The notes under the pieces were generated by a model. It did no database searches and had not been told where the DNA came from. It saw only the letters and a list, made by a program, of their open reading frames with translations. A stretch of 64,000 nt of DNA, taken from NCBI GenBank assembly GCA_003248805.1, contig QFQY01000003.1, forward strand, positions 51,533-115,532. Direction: 5' to 3'. This document shows, in pieces, positions 54,232-62,160 of this stretch. How positions within the stretch are numbered: the first letter of the stretch is position 1; the number at the start of each line of letters is the position of its first letter. The translations under genes and the position numbers were made by a program. Source of the DNA: Chelatococcus sp. (GTDB taxonomy: Bacteria > Pseudomonadota > Alphaproteobacteria > Rhizobiales > Beijerinckiaceae).

Positions 54232-54855
54232 TCAGATCGTCTCGAAGACGAGATCGGCATGCGCCGGCGCGATGCGGCGGATCAGGCAGGCGAGCGGCTC
54301 GATGTCCGGCCCGCAGGTGAAGGCGAAACCCAGGCGCATGCGGCCCATCAGCGGCTTGCGGCGGTCCTTCGCGACATAGGCCGAGGACGCGGCGAGATCG
54401 ACCGCGATGCGCCAGGCGACGCCCTGCGCCGCCGCCATCCGCATCGTGCCCATCCGGCCGTTGCGCATCCGCCCTGACTGGACGCGGGTGATGAACTCTT
54501 CCGCGATCGCGATCGACCAGCCGCGCCGGGCGGCGGCCGCCTCCGCATAGGCCGGGATGCTGTCGCCGACCGCGTTGACCTTCTCGCAGACATCCGCGAA
54601 CGGGTCGCAGCCGTCCGGCACGCCATAGTCGAGCGCCCAGAGATCGCGCGTCTCGACCGCCGTCGAGCAGAAGAACTCGTCGACCAGCGCGCAGAAGCGC
54701 CGGTGCATCGGCCCGAACACGGCGCCGAGCGCGGCGAAGAAGCCGCCCATCACCGAGCCTTCCAGCGCGTCGAAGCCGCCATGGCGCCAGGCGTCGCCGC
54801 GCGGGCGCAGGGCCGCGAGCGCGGCCGCGACCTCGTCGTCGCTCGGGCAGATCAT
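54232..54855 (-). CDS. Mu gp48-like tail protein (YmfQ/DUF2313 family)
   Basis: A 207-residue protein. LRPRGDAWRHGGFDALEGSV near the N-terminus and STAVETRDLWALDYGVPDGCDPF are typical of the YmfQ/gp48 family. The C-terminal DIEPLACLIRRIAPAHADLVFET matches its closing block (AxHT-like). It lies next to the baseplate J gene, as in Mu and related phages, and is part of the baseplate. Confidence 0.85.
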   Translation of the reverse strand: MICPSDDEVAAALAALRPRGDAWRHGGFDALEGSVMGGFFAALGAVFGPMHRRFCALVDEFFCSTAVETRDLWALDYGVPDGCDPFADVCEKVNAVGDSIPAYAEAAAARRGWSIAIAEEFITRVQSGRMRNGRMGTMRMAAAQGVAWRIAVDLAASSAYVAKDRRKPLMGRMRLGFAFTCGPDIEPLACLIRRIAPAHADLVFETI

Positions 54856-54864
54856 GGCGGCCTC

Positions 54865-55974
54865 TCAGAGGAAGGTCGGCGTGCCGGGGACGGCGGTCTG
54901 GCCCGGCAGAAGCGTCACATTCGCCGCGGGCGAGACCAGGACATGGCTCTCCTCGCCCGTCGCATTGGCGACGGCCTGCCAGATCCAGCTTCGCGAGAAG
55001 CCGGCCGCCGTGGCGAGGAAGGGCATCGAGGGATGGTGCGTCGACCCGCCGGCGACACGGCTGTTGCGGAAGAAGGTTGTCGCCACCTCGGCGACCACGG
55101 CGGCACGCACCTCCGGCGTGTCCGGCGTCAGCGCGTCGATGCTGTAGTCGATCGGCACGGGCTCGGGAATGCGCACGATCGCCCTGGCGGCGCCGGGGCC
55201 GGAGAGGCGCAGCGCCTCCTCGACCACGAGCCTGTCGCTTTCGAGCGGGATGCCGTTCGGCCGCGTCAGGTCGAAGAAGGGGTAGACCACGACCGTCGCG
55301 CGGCCATGGCCGAGCGGTTCGATGAAGGCGCGGGTGACGCCCGGCACCGCCAGCGTGTAGCGCAGCCAGTCCGGCGGCGCGCCGGCATGGTCCGGGAAGG
55401 CCTTGGCGAAGAGCAGCCGGGCGCGATAGGCCTCGTCGGCCTCGTCGTCGGCCGCGCCGCCAAGCCCCTCGGCCGCCACCGCGAAGGTCGCCGCCCCCGT
55501 CAGGCCGCTGACCGCCGTGAGCGCGACACCGGCATCAGCGGCGCCCGCCGCGCCGGCTTCAGTCGCCGTGACCTGGACCATCGCCGTGCCGGCGCCCGCC
55601 AGCACGACACCAGCATCGACCGTGTAGGAGACGCCATCCGAGCGGGTCAGCACCGCGCCGGTCGCGATCGCCGCCGGCACTATCGTGACCATGATCACGG
55701 AGCCGGTCGCCGCCGCTGCCTGCTTGCGCGGCACGGCCGGCTTCATCTCGGCGCCGTGCCGGTCGAGCTGGTCGGCGTCGCAGGTCGCGACGAAACGCTG
55801 GTCGGCCGCCCAGGCCGCGAGGCGCTCCAGCTCGTAGAGGCCGCCGCCGACGACCTTCGCGGTCGGGCGCAGATTGTTGCGGGCGAGCGCCGCGTCGGCG
55901 CCCGTCAGATTCGCGGTGAAGGCCCGCACGGCGTCGGTGACATGCTGGCGGAGGCCCTTGGTCTGCCAGCTCAT
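54865..55974 (-). CDS. baseplate assembly protein J (Mu gp47-like)
   Basis: A 369-residue protein. RQHVTDAVRAFTANLTGADA opens the family, DQLDRHGAEMKPAVPRKQAAA is the baseplate J core opening, and the repeated Ala/Gly/Val-rich part (SDGVSYTVDAGVVLAGAGTA) and PFFDLTRPNGIPLESDRLVVEEAL follow. The ATG overlaps the stop of the gp46-like gene. It forms the baseplate wedge in contractile tails. Confidence 0.9.
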   Translation of the reverse strand: MSWQTKGLRQHVTDAVRAFTANLTGADAALARNNLRPTAKVVGGGLYELERLAAWAADQRFVATCDADQLDRHGAEMKPAVPRKQAAAATGSVIMVTIVPAAIATGAVLTRSDGVSYTVDAGVVLAGAGTAMVQVTATEAGAAGAADAGVALTAVSGLTGAATFAVAAEGLGGAADDEADEAYRARLLFAKAFPDHAGAPPDWLRYTLAVPGVTRAFIEPLGHGRATVVVYPFFDLTRPNGIPLESDRLVVEEALRLSGPGAARAIVRIPEPVPIDYSIDALTPDTPEVRAAVVAEVATTFFRNSRVAGGSTHHPSMPFLATAAGFSRSWIWQAVANATGEESHVLVSPAANVTLLPGQTAVPGTPTFL

Positions 55975-56510
55975 GCCGCGCGTCCCTGTTCCTGCCACAG
56001 CCCGGCGAAGCGCTGGCTGTAGACCTGCGCGCCGTCGCGCGCCCTGACCTCGACCGCGAGCCAGACGCCGCGGCGCGGGTCCTCGATCAGGCCGGAGGTG
56101 ACGGTGACGGAGCCGGCGACCTTGTCGCGCAGCATCCAGGCCAGCGCCTCCTCGGCATAGATCCGCGCGAGATCGGCGATCTCGTCGGTCGCGACCTCGT
56201 TGCGCAGCGTCCAGAGATGACTGCCGATCGGCTCGGGCGTCTCGCCCTCGGGTGCGACCGCGTCGCCCCACCAGCCGCGCCGGTCGGTCACGTCCGGGCG
56301 CCAGCCTTCCGGAGCGCGCCGGTCGGTGAAGAGCGAGAGGATGACCGCCGAGGCGATCGGGTCCGCCGCGTCGAGCCCGCCGGGGTTGAGCGTGTCGCCG
56401 GCCGGCGCCACGCGCCAGTCGCCGACGCCCTCGCCCGCATTCCAGAAGGTCGACCAGAACAGGGTCGGGCGCTCGGCCGCGACCTTGCCGATCGTGATGC
56501 CGTAGCTCAT
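55971..56510 (-). CDS. Mu gp46-like baseplate protein (GP46 family)
   Basis: A 179-residue protein. VILSLFTDRRAPEGWRPDVT and RRGWWGDAV are the core of the GP46 family, and GSHLWTLRNEVATDEIADLA with EALAWMLRDKVA follows. It overlaps both neighbours by 4 bases. It is the gp25/wedge-like component in Mu-type baseplates. Confidence 0.9.
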   Translation of the reverse strand: MSYGITIGKVAAERPTLFWSTFWNAGEGVGDWRVAPAGDTLNPGGLDAADPIASAVILSLFTDRRAPEGWRPDVTDRRGWWGDAVAPEGETPEPIGSHLWTLRNEVATDEIADLARIYAEEALAWMLRDKVAGSVTVTSGLIEDPRRGVWLAVEVRARDGAQVYSQRFAGLWQEQGRAA

Positions 56511-57034
56511 CCGATGCTGCCTTGCGGGGTGTCGGGGGCGGCCGGGCCGATGCCGGCGAAGACATGTTGCGAGGGGCCGGCCGCCGTCATCACCGGGAAA
56601 TAAGGCGGCTTGCCGAGATAGACGGCACCGGCATCGACATGGACCCAGTCCGAGGCCTCGATCCGGTATTTGCCGACGGCGCGGGCATGGTGGTTCTTGC
56701 CGCCATGGTCGAGATCGGCCTTCTGCTGCAGCAGCTTCCAGACCGTCCCGTCGGCATTGTAGAGGGCCGCTCCGCCCGCCGGCAGGGAGCGCGGCCGCCC
56801 CTCGGTCTCGAAGCCGAGCGCGAACACGCGATCCGACGAGCCCAGGCGCAGGAAATGACCGATGGAGCCGACCGGCGGATGCGAGCTGTAGCCATGGGGC
56901 TGCGCCCGCTCCACGGCCGTGAACCGCTCGCCGCGATAGCCGACGACGGTGAGGAGCTGGCCGCGCGGCGCATCGTCGACGGCGACGACGCGGCCCCGCG
57001 TGATCTCGGAGGCGGCGAAGAACTCACTCGGCAT
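56507..57034 (-). CDS. Mu gp45-like baseplate assembly protein V
   Basis: A 175-residue protein. LLTVVGYRGERFTAVERAQPHG is the gp45 core, with SIGHFLRLGSSDRVFALGFE, and a His-rich HGGKNHHARAVGKYRIEA further on. The C-terminus is Gly/Pro rich, as in spike-bearing proteins. The ATG at 57034 lies 11 bases inside the end of the upstream gene. It builds the central membrane-piercing spike. Confidence 0.88.
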   Translation of the reverse strand: MPSEFFAASEITRGRVVAVDDAPRGQLLTVVGYRGERFTAVERAQPHGYSSHPPVGSIGHFLRLGSSDRVFALGFETEGRPRSLPAGGAALYNADGTVWKLLQQKADLDHGGKNHHARAVGKYRIEASDWVHVDAGAVYLGKPPYFPVMTAAGPSQHVFAGIGPAAPDTPQGSIG

Positions 57035-58127
57035 CGTCGCCACCGGCCTTGCCGATATAGTCGGAGCCCTTGGCACCCTTCGGCTTCTTGCCGCCGAAGG
57101 CGCGCGGATCGACCAGTGAAAGCTGCGCGCGCGTGCCCTCCTCCGTATCGGTCTGGCTGAGGCGCACCTTCTTCACCAGCATGTCCTGCACGATGTCGAG
57201 CGAGGGGCATTCGACGAAGACGAGCAGGCCCGGCGTCCAGAGCGTGCCGGCGGCATCGCGCCAGCCCGCCACGCTGATCTCGCAGGTCGTGCCCTCCCCG
57301 GCCGCGCGGTCGCGGTGCCATTGCGCCCGCTTGCGCGCCTCGTCGTTGAGCACGGTCTCGGGCGGCACGATGACGCGCACGCGCTTGCGCGAGACGCCCT
57401 CGTCGCGCGCCTCGGCCTCGATCTCGAGCGCATCGGCGCCATAGCCGGAGGGCGCCTGCGCGCGGACCTTGACGGTGCCGGCGCGCTTGCTGTCGTCATG
57501 CACGGCCGAGGCGTCGAGGATCTCGTCACCCTCGGTCAGCGCGCCGGCATGGCGTTTGGTGCCGGCCCGCGCCAGCTTGAGATTGCCCTCGGGCGTGTCG
57601 CCGATGGCGAAGCCTTCCTTGCGCGAAAGCCGCTCGGCGAAGGTGAAGATGGTCTCGCCGGGACGCAGCCGCACCAGGGCCTGCGTCGCATGGGCGAGAT
57701 CGCTCTCGACCGTGATGCCGTAATCCTTCGCCAGCTTGCCCAGGATCTGCGGGGCCTTTTGCCCCCTGAACTCGCCGGTCTCGTCCTCGGCCGAGGAATC
57801 GACCAGGTCGCCGGTCTTCGAGCGGCCCGAAATCGCCACATCGTTCTCGGCGGCACGCAAGGCGGCCGCGCGCTTCTCGACATGGCCGGTGAGCACGAGG
57901 TCGCCGCCATCCCCGTCCTCCAGGCGCACGCCGTCCGAGGCGCGCGTGCGGATGGTGACGGAAGGCGAGCCGCGCAGCGCCACCAGCAGGTCGCGCTGGC
58001 TCATGCCGGGCTGCTTGACCTTGGCCTCGAAGCTGCGCGCGGCCTCGTCCATGGCGATCTCGATCGCGATGGTGACCGGCCGCAGCGTCAGCCCGGCGGT
58101 GCTGAGGGTGACGATCTCGAAGGCCAT
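57024..58127 (-). CDS. Mu gp44/gpP-like baseplate hub protein
   Basis: A 367-residue protein. FEAKVKQPGMSQRDLLVALR, TGHVEKRAAALRAAENDVAISGRSKTGDLVDSS and the LysM-like QALVRLRPGETIFTFAERLSRKEGFAIGD are as in Mu gpP and other gp27-type hub proteins. The C-terminal GLLVFVECPSLDIVQDMLVKKV is also typical. It lies between gp43-like and gp45-like genes, in Mu order. A palindromic element separates it from the gp43-like gene. Confidence 0.85.
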   Translation of the reverse strand: MAFEIVTLSTAGLTLRPVTIAIEIAMDEAARSFEAKVKQPGMSQRDLLVALRGSPSVTIRTRASDGVRLEDGDGGDLVLTGHVEKRAAALRAAENDVAISGRSKTGDLVDSSAEDETGEFRGQKAPQILGKLAKDYGITVESDLAHATQALVRLRPGETIFTFAERLSRKEGFAIGDTPEGNLKLARAGTKRHAGALTEGDEILDASAVHDDSKRAGTVKVRAQAPSGYGADALEIEAEARDEGVSRKRVRVIVPPETVLNDEARKRAQWHRDRAAGEGTTCEISVAGWRDAAGTLWTPGLLVFVECPSLDIVQDMLVKKVRLSQTDTEEGTRAQLSLVDPRAFGGKKPKGAKGSDYIGKAGGDDAE

Positions 58128-58138
58128 GAACCACCACC

Positions 58139-58202
58139 GTCATGCTCGGGCCAGACCCGAGCATCTCGGGCAGGAGATGCCCGGGTCGAGCCCGGGCATG
58201 AC
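58139..58202. repeat. 64-bp dispersed palindromic element (REP-like)
   Basis: The element begins GTCATGCTCGGG and ends CCCGGGCATGAC, so it is nearly palindromic overall. It also has two internal hairpins, ATGCTCGGG/CCCGAGCAT and ATGCCCGGG/CCCGGGCAT. Elements of this kind are widespread between genes in Hyphomicrobiales genomes. It lies between the gp43-like and gp44-like genes of the late operon. Confidence 0.75.
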
Positions 58203-58225
58203 GGAAGAACCAACAGCCGCCCTGG

Positions 58226-58251
58226 CCATTTTGTTGGCGTCAACAAAATGG
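58226..58251. repeat. perfect 11-bp inverted repeat abutting a stop codon
   Basis: CCATTTTGTTG (58226-58236) and its complement (58241-58251) flank a 4-base loop and touch the stop codon of the gp43-like gene. Read leftward it would form a strong hairpin right after translation ends. Together with the adjacent 64-bp element it looks like one inserted unit. Confidence 0.75.
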
Positions 58252-59433
58252 TCAGGCCGCCAGCGCCGTGAAGCGCTCCGGCAGGAAGGCGGGGTTGTAG
58301 GCCGCCGCGCGCGCCGCCACCTCCTCGGCCCGCATCGGGTCGCCATAGAGCGCCCAGGCCCAGACGAGCGAGGGCAGCGGGCGCCCGGCCGACACGGTGA
58401 TGAGGGGCGCGAGATCGGCCTCGCGCTTCTGCGCGAGATCCGCGACGAGCCCGGCCATGGCCGAGAGCTGGCGGGCGAGATCGAGGCCCGGCCGGCCGAT
58501 GCGGGCGAGCGCGTCGTCGAAGACGGCGGCGGCGCTCGACCGGGCCGTGACGGCCTCCGGCCGGTCGCGATAGCTGCGCCGCGCCGAGGCCTCGCCCAGG
58601 GCGAGCGCGCGGGCGGCGGCCGTCAGCGCGACGCCCTGCTCCGCATTGGCCGCGATGACGAGGGCGCTGCCGCGCGAGACCTGCGCCGGGGCGGCGTCTG
58701 GCGGGGCGCCGAGATCGACCAGCACGGCGGAAAGCGTGGCGGGATCGGCCGCGTCGCCGAGCGCGATCGCGAGCGTCGCGACCGCCTCGCCATAGGCGGC
58801 GGGCGCCGCCGGAAAGGCGGCAAGCGCCGCGGTGGCGGCCGCGAAGGGCTGCTCCGTCGCGGCCATGGCCGCGGGCGAGAGGCGCAGCGTCTGGCGCAGC
58901 GCCGCGATATCGCCGAGCACGCCGGCGGCCGCGTCCATCGCGGCCTCGACCACGAGCGATGACTGGCCGAGAAGCTGGAAGGCCGCGCCCGCAAACGAGC
59001 CGAAGGCGCCACCGATGCCGGCGCTCACGCCATAGATCGCGGCCTCGATCGCATTGGCCGTCAGCCCGCCCGGCGCCGTGGCCGGCTCCGCCACGGCCTC
59101 GAGCGAAACGGAAATGAGGCCGAGCTTGTCCTTTTCGAAGGACCGGCGCGCCTTGGTCAGCCGCACCATCACCGAGGGCTGGTCCGGCAGCACGAGCAGG
59201 CCGAGATGGGCGGCCTCGGCCGCGACCAGCAGCGCTTCCGCCTGCGCATGCGCGCCCGAACCGGCGCAATAGGCCTCGATCTCGTATTTGCGGGCCTGCG
59301 GGCCGAAGCTCTCGTTGACATGCAGGCCGTTCGGGATCGTCGTCGTCGCGACGCGATGCCCGGCCTCGGCGTCGCCGCTCTCGACATGAAACGGCAGGCC
59401 GTCGAAGGAGGCCCGGCGCAGCCTGATCGCCAT
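58252..59433 (-). CDS. Mu gp43-like DNA circularisation/tail protein
   Basis: A 393-residue protein. IRLRRASFDGLPFHVESGDAEAGHR and ATTTIPNGLHVNESFGPQARKYEIEAY are the N-terminal DNA-circularisation domain of the gp43/gpN family. The rest is very Ala-rich and helical. I chose the ATG at 59433, with GGGAGGG upstream; an in-frame ATG at 59436 is equivalent. A terminator-like hairpin precedes it. In Mu this gene directly follows the tape measure; here an accessory cassette lies between them. Confidence 0.85.
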   Translation of the reverse strand: MAIRLRRASFDGLPFHVESGDAEAGHRVATTTIPNGLHVNESFGPQARKYEIEAYCAGSGAHAQAEALLVAAEAAHLGLLVLPDQPSVMVRLTKARRSFEKDKLGLISVSLEAVAEPATAPGGLTANAIEAAIYGVSAGIGGAFGSFAGAAFQLLGQSSLVVEAAMDAAAGVLGDIAALRQTLRLSPAAMAATEQPFAAATAALAAFPAAPAAYGEAVATLAIALGDAADPATLSAVLVDLGAPPDAAPAQVSRGSALVIAANAEQGVALTAAARALALGEASARRSYRDRPEAVTARSSAAAVFDDALARIGRPGLDLARQLSAMAGLVADLAQKREADLAPLITVSAGRPLPSLVWAWALYGDPMRAEEVAARAAAYNPAFLPERFTALAA

Positions 59434-59452
59434 CACGCGCCCTCCCGAAACG

Positions 59453-59484
59453 AAAAACGCCCCGGGGCGCGAACCCTCGGGGCG
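59453..59484 (-). terminator. intrinsic terminator upstream of the gp43-like gene
   Basis: On the minus strand CGCCCCGAGG pairs with CCCCGGGGCG (one G-T pair) around a 7-base loop, followed by TTTTT. It lies 20 bases before the gp43-like ATG, so it would stop transcripts coming from the accessory cassette unless read-through occurs. Confidence 0.8.
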
Positions 59485-59621
59485 GAATGAACCGTGAACA
59501 AGGTAGCTGCAAGCGGCCCGCGCGTCAAAGTCACCATTTCAGCAATGGCGGCAATGACTTAGACGGAGATTTTTAGGGCAGCGGAAAAGGGGTGCCTGCC
59601 ATGCAGGTGCCCCTCTTGCTT
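59485..59621. other. non-coding gap between accessory cassette and gp43-like gene
   Basis: This 137-base stretch holds no gene that I can support. It may carry the promoter that restarts transcription into the tail genes, but the terminator downstream of it argues against a strong one. Confidence 0.4.
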
Positions 59622-60062
59622 TCAATACGGCTTCCCACCCTTGGCAGCGACCCATGTCGCAGGGTCGAAATATGCCAGGTCGGGAACATGGGGAAGCTTG
59701 CCCCAATACCTGCGAGCCTCGTCGAGATCGTAGAGCTCGACAACGGCTCTGAACACCCCGACTGCCGGCTTCAGATATCGCAGCGGAACGCCGTGTTCGT
59801 AATCCTCGGGCGGGATCGGGCGCCTCAGTCTCGGGCCGAAATCGCGAGCTGTGACAGGGAAGCCACTGAGGTCCGGCATCCATGGTATCGCCGCAAGGAC
59901 CTTCCGCCCGGTTTCCGAGCCATAGATGATCGCGGCCTGCGACATGAGGCGCTGGGCAGTCGCGACATGCTTCATTGGAACGCCGAAAAGCAGTTCGCTC
60001 TCGGGCGTCCCCGCCGGGGGCTGCGGCGGGCGGACGACGTTGTTGGGGAGATCGTCGTCCAT
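59622..60062 (-). CDS. hypothetical protein of the prophage accessory cassette
   Basis: A 146-residue protein starting with an ATG that overlaps the rha stop. PNNVVRPPQPPAGTPESELL is a Pro-rich start, KHVATAQRLMSQAAIIYGSE a helix, and LRRPIPPEDYEHGVPLRYLK is acidic/aromatic. It has no signal peptide or TM. The family is not recognised. Translational coupling with rha suggests a related regulatory or host-modifying role. Confidence 0.6.
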   Translation of the reverse strand: MDDDLPNNVVRPPQPPAGTPESELLFGVPMKHVATAQRLMSQAAIIYGSETGRKVLAAIPWMPDLSGFPVTARDFGPRLRRPIPPEDYEHGVPLRYLKPAVGVFRAVVELYDLDEARRYWGKLPHVPDLAYFDPATWVAAKGGKPY

Positions 60063-60988
60063 CACAGTGACCCTCGGTCGCGCAGGTTCATGACCGTGGC
60101 ACGAGGCACGAGGACAGCCAAGGAGGCCGCGCCGTTGAACGGCAGCGTCTTCTTCGTCCGCATCGCCCCGTCGAGGAAGATCAGCGCCTTCTTCCACTCC
60201 CCGGCCCACTGCGTTTCCGAGAACGCCTGCCGCAGGAACGGATGCGTATCGGCGAAGGCGACGTAACCCGACCGGCCGCCCGGATCGACGATGATGCCGT
60301 GGCTGCGCAAAGCCGAGCGCGAAGCCTCGTCGCGCAGCGCGAGGTCGAGAAGCGATCCCACCGTACCGCCGCAGCGGGCTTCGTAGCGGAACAGGTGGTT
60401 GAGGCAGCCGCGCGGATCGTCCACCGCCGTGTCGACGACCTTTCTGATCAGGCCACGCCGGGCGCTAGGTAGATTATGGGCATCCCATGCGCACCACATC
60501 GTCTGCGGGCCGCCGTCCTTGGACGCCAGCTTCAGCAGCTCGATGATGACCTCCATCTGCCAGCGGCTGTAGCCATGCAGGCGCAGCCCATCGTCGAAAT
60601 AGGCCACAGGCGGCGCTGGCTCGGCTTCCTGCTCGGTCAACAACCGGAGTTCCGCCTCCATCCGGTTGAACTCGGCGATGTAGCTCTCTTTGAATCGGGC
60701 AGCTTTCGGGCCAATGAAGCCCATCACGAGGAAAACGAAACCATCCCTCGTCATATCGACGTGAGATGTGCTCTCTCCGGATAAGTCATTGGTTTTAAAC
60801 GGTGCAAAGTTGCACCCCCGAAACTCGTCAGAGCAATCCATCTCCCGGATCGCCCTGAGAACAGCCTTGTGCTCTTTATCAAACGCTCGTGCGACATCGC
60901 GGCTATTCGCCATCACGCGGCCGGACTTGATCGTCAGCACGGGGACGAACTGGGCGTTATCGGTGTTGGGCTTGGTGTGGATGGTCAT
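60062..60988 (-). CDS. rha: Rha-family phage regulatory protein
   Basis: A 308-residue protein. Residues 15-110 are the Rha domain: GRVMANSRDVARAFDKEHKA, VLRAIREMDCSDEFRGCNFA, MTRDGFVFLVMGFIGPKAAR and FKESYIAEFNRME, closely matching PF09669. The remainder (about 130-308) has SRWQMEVIIELLKLASKDGG and is not a known Rha partner such as ANT that I can identify. Rha proteins interfere with phage growth when integration host factor is absent. The leader carries a large inverted repeat. Confidence 0.87.
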   Translation of the reverse strand: MTIHTKPNTDNAQFVPVLTIKSGRVMANSRDVARAFDKEHKAVLRAIREMDCSDEFRGCNFAPFKTNDLSGESTSHVDMTRDGFVFLVMGFIGPKAARFKESYIAEFNRMEAELRLLTEQEAEPAPPVAYFDDGLRLHGYSRWQMEVIIELLKLASKDGGPQTMWCAWDAHNLPSARRGLIRKVVDTAVDDPRGCLNHLFRYEARCGGTVGSLLDLALRDEASRSALRSHGIIVDPGGRSGYVAFADTHPFLRQAFSETQWAGEWKKALIFLDGAMRTKKTLPFNGAASLAVLVPRATVMNLRDRGSL

Positions 60989-60999
60989 CAGAGGGTCCT

Positions 61000-61063
61000 C
61001 ATCGGCTCCGGCCCTGGCAGGCCCGGAACGCACGGGTTCGCTTTCGCGAGACCGGAGCCGATG
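61000..61063. promoter_or_regulatory. 12-bp inverted repeat in the rha leader
   Basis: CATCGGCTCCGG (61000-61011) and its exact complement (61052-61063) are 40 bases apart, 12 bases before the rha ATG. In RNA this would form a long stem above a smaller GC-rich hairpin. It could be an attenuator, a translation-control structure or a two-half operator. A further hairpin CCGCCC/GGGCGG lies near 61090-61110. Confidence 0.6.
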
Positions 61064-61209
61064 AAGCTCTGGAATTCTCGCGTTCTAAAGCCGCCCTGCC
61101 AGGGGCGGATCACTGCGGTGAACGATGGAAACTATGCCCGATTTCGGGCCTCGGAACAAATCAGGAACTATCCTGAAACTTCAAGGGCTTCTGCACGGTC
61201 GGCATCGCG

Positions 61210-61587
61210 TCAGCTCCGCCGCGTCACGAGCGATTGCGCGAATTCCGCGATATCCTCGACACGCTCGGCGCGGCTCGCCGCGTCCCGGATCATGGCCTCC
61301 GCCCAGAACAGGCGGTCGTACCTGTCATGAGGCTGGCTGATCGCCGCGAGGCGCATCGCCTCATCCGCCATGGCGGCGATCTCGTCCTGCAGCCGGGAGA
61401 GAACGTCACCGGCCGCGTTCGGATAATGCAGGTCGTTGAACCGGGGCTGGCATAGCAAGCCGCCCGCAACGTCCTTGAGCGTGCCGAGCGCCTCCGCCAG
61501 CGCCACGGCCTGCATGGTCGTCATGGCGGGCAGCGAGGAACCCGCCTCATCCCGAGAATGGATCGAAGCCGCTACAGTGATGGACAT
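61210..61587 (-). CDS. hypothetical protein of the prophage accessory cassette
   Basis: A 125-residue, mostly helical, acidic protein (TTMQAVALAEALGTLKDVAG, LSRLQDEIAAMADEAMRLAA, then AEAMIRDAASRAERVEDIAE). It has no TM or signal. It is divergent from the HTH repressor gene over a 106-base AT-rich region, so it is probably under that repressor's control. The family is not recognised. Confidence 0.62.
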   Translation of the reverse strand: MSITVAASIHSRDEAGSSLPAMTTMQAVALAEALGTLKDVAGGLLCQPRFNDLHYPNAAGDVLSRLQDEIAAMADEAMRLAAISQPHDRYDRLFWAEAMIRDAASRAERVEDIAEFAQSLVTRRS

Positions 61588-61693
61588 CGGCCGCCTCCGA
61601 ACTTGCATCATTCGCTCTAAACTGATACTTATATATCGACTTCAAGCGGTACAGTCAATAGCTATCGCTCAATTTCGATTGATAGGTATCGGG
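61588..61693. promoter_or_regulatory. divergent AT-rich operator/promoter region of the repressor
   Basis: The region has a marked drop in GC. An imperfect dyad CTATC...GATAG spans 61662-61685 just before the repressor start, with 8 of 12 positions matching. A TATATAT stretch at about 61629 could form a -10 box for the leftward gene. The layout is that of a phage-type switch. Confidence 0.55.
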
Positions 61694-61936
61694 ATGTCGA
61701 TAACGGCAAGCCAAATGAGGGCCGCGAGAGCCCTGATTAAGATGGAGCAGGCCGAACTCGCGAAGAGATCAGGCGTCTCCGTTCCGACGATCCGGCGGAT
61801 GGAAGGCGGAGATGGCGCGGTGAAGGGCCATTACGACAATGTCGCCGCCATTATCCGCGAACTTGAGGGAGCAGGAGTGATCTTCGTCGCAGAAAACGGC
61901 GAAGGCCCAGGCGTCAGGTTGCGTAAAAACCGCTAG
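61694..61936 (+). CDS. small XRE-type HTH regulator
   Basis: An 80-residue DNA-binding protein. The HTH reads MEQAELAKRSGVSVPTIRRM (residues 17-36), followed by DNVAAIIRELEGAGVIFVAE, the layout of small helix-turn-helix proteins common in alphaproteobacterial prophages and toxin-antitoxin loci. It probably binds the adjoining dyad and represses itself and the divergent gene. It is in the opposite orientation to the late operon. Confidence 0.85.
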   Translation: MSITASQMRAARALIKMEQAELAKRSGVSVPTIRRMEGGDGAVKGHYDNVAAIIRELEGAGVIFVAENGEGPGVRLRKNR

Positions 61937-61989
61937 ACAACCTTCCCGCGCTTCGTAGAGTCCCCCTATTGCTTTGGGGGACGGTTGAC

Positions 61990-62160
61990 GTGCGCGCATG
62001 GATCGTCATCGGTTTTTCGCTATTCCTCGTAGCCGGCGCCGAGGCGCGCGGCAGGGAGCCATGCTCTGGAAAGAAGGGCGGCATCAGCCACTGCAGCGGG
62101 AAGTTCTTCGTCTGCAAGAACGGCACGACAAGCCAGTCGAAGAAGACATGCAGCCGCTAA
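61990..62160 (+). CDS. small secreted Cys-rich peptide
   Basis: A 56-residue protein. GTG at 61990 with GGGGGA upstream is the likely start. The signal peptide is AWIVIGFSLFLVAGAEAR, and the mature part has REPCSGKKGGISHCSGKFFV, then CKNGTTSQSKKTC, with four cysteines that could make two disulfides. Similar short peptides (YHC..GKFVCNDGS..SK..C) occur in other bacteria and phages with no known role. It lies 53 bases downstream of the HTH gene and overlaps the next gene. Confidence 0.7.
   Translation: MRAWIVIGFSLFLVAGAEARGREPCSGKKGGISHCSGKFFVCKNGTTSQSKKTCSR

Noticed and set aside
58088..58250. Peptide text such as MPGLDPGISCP read across the palindromic element
   Set aside because: This recurs wherever the dispersed repeat lies in Hyphomicrobiales genomes, so it is the translation of the repeat, not a gene.
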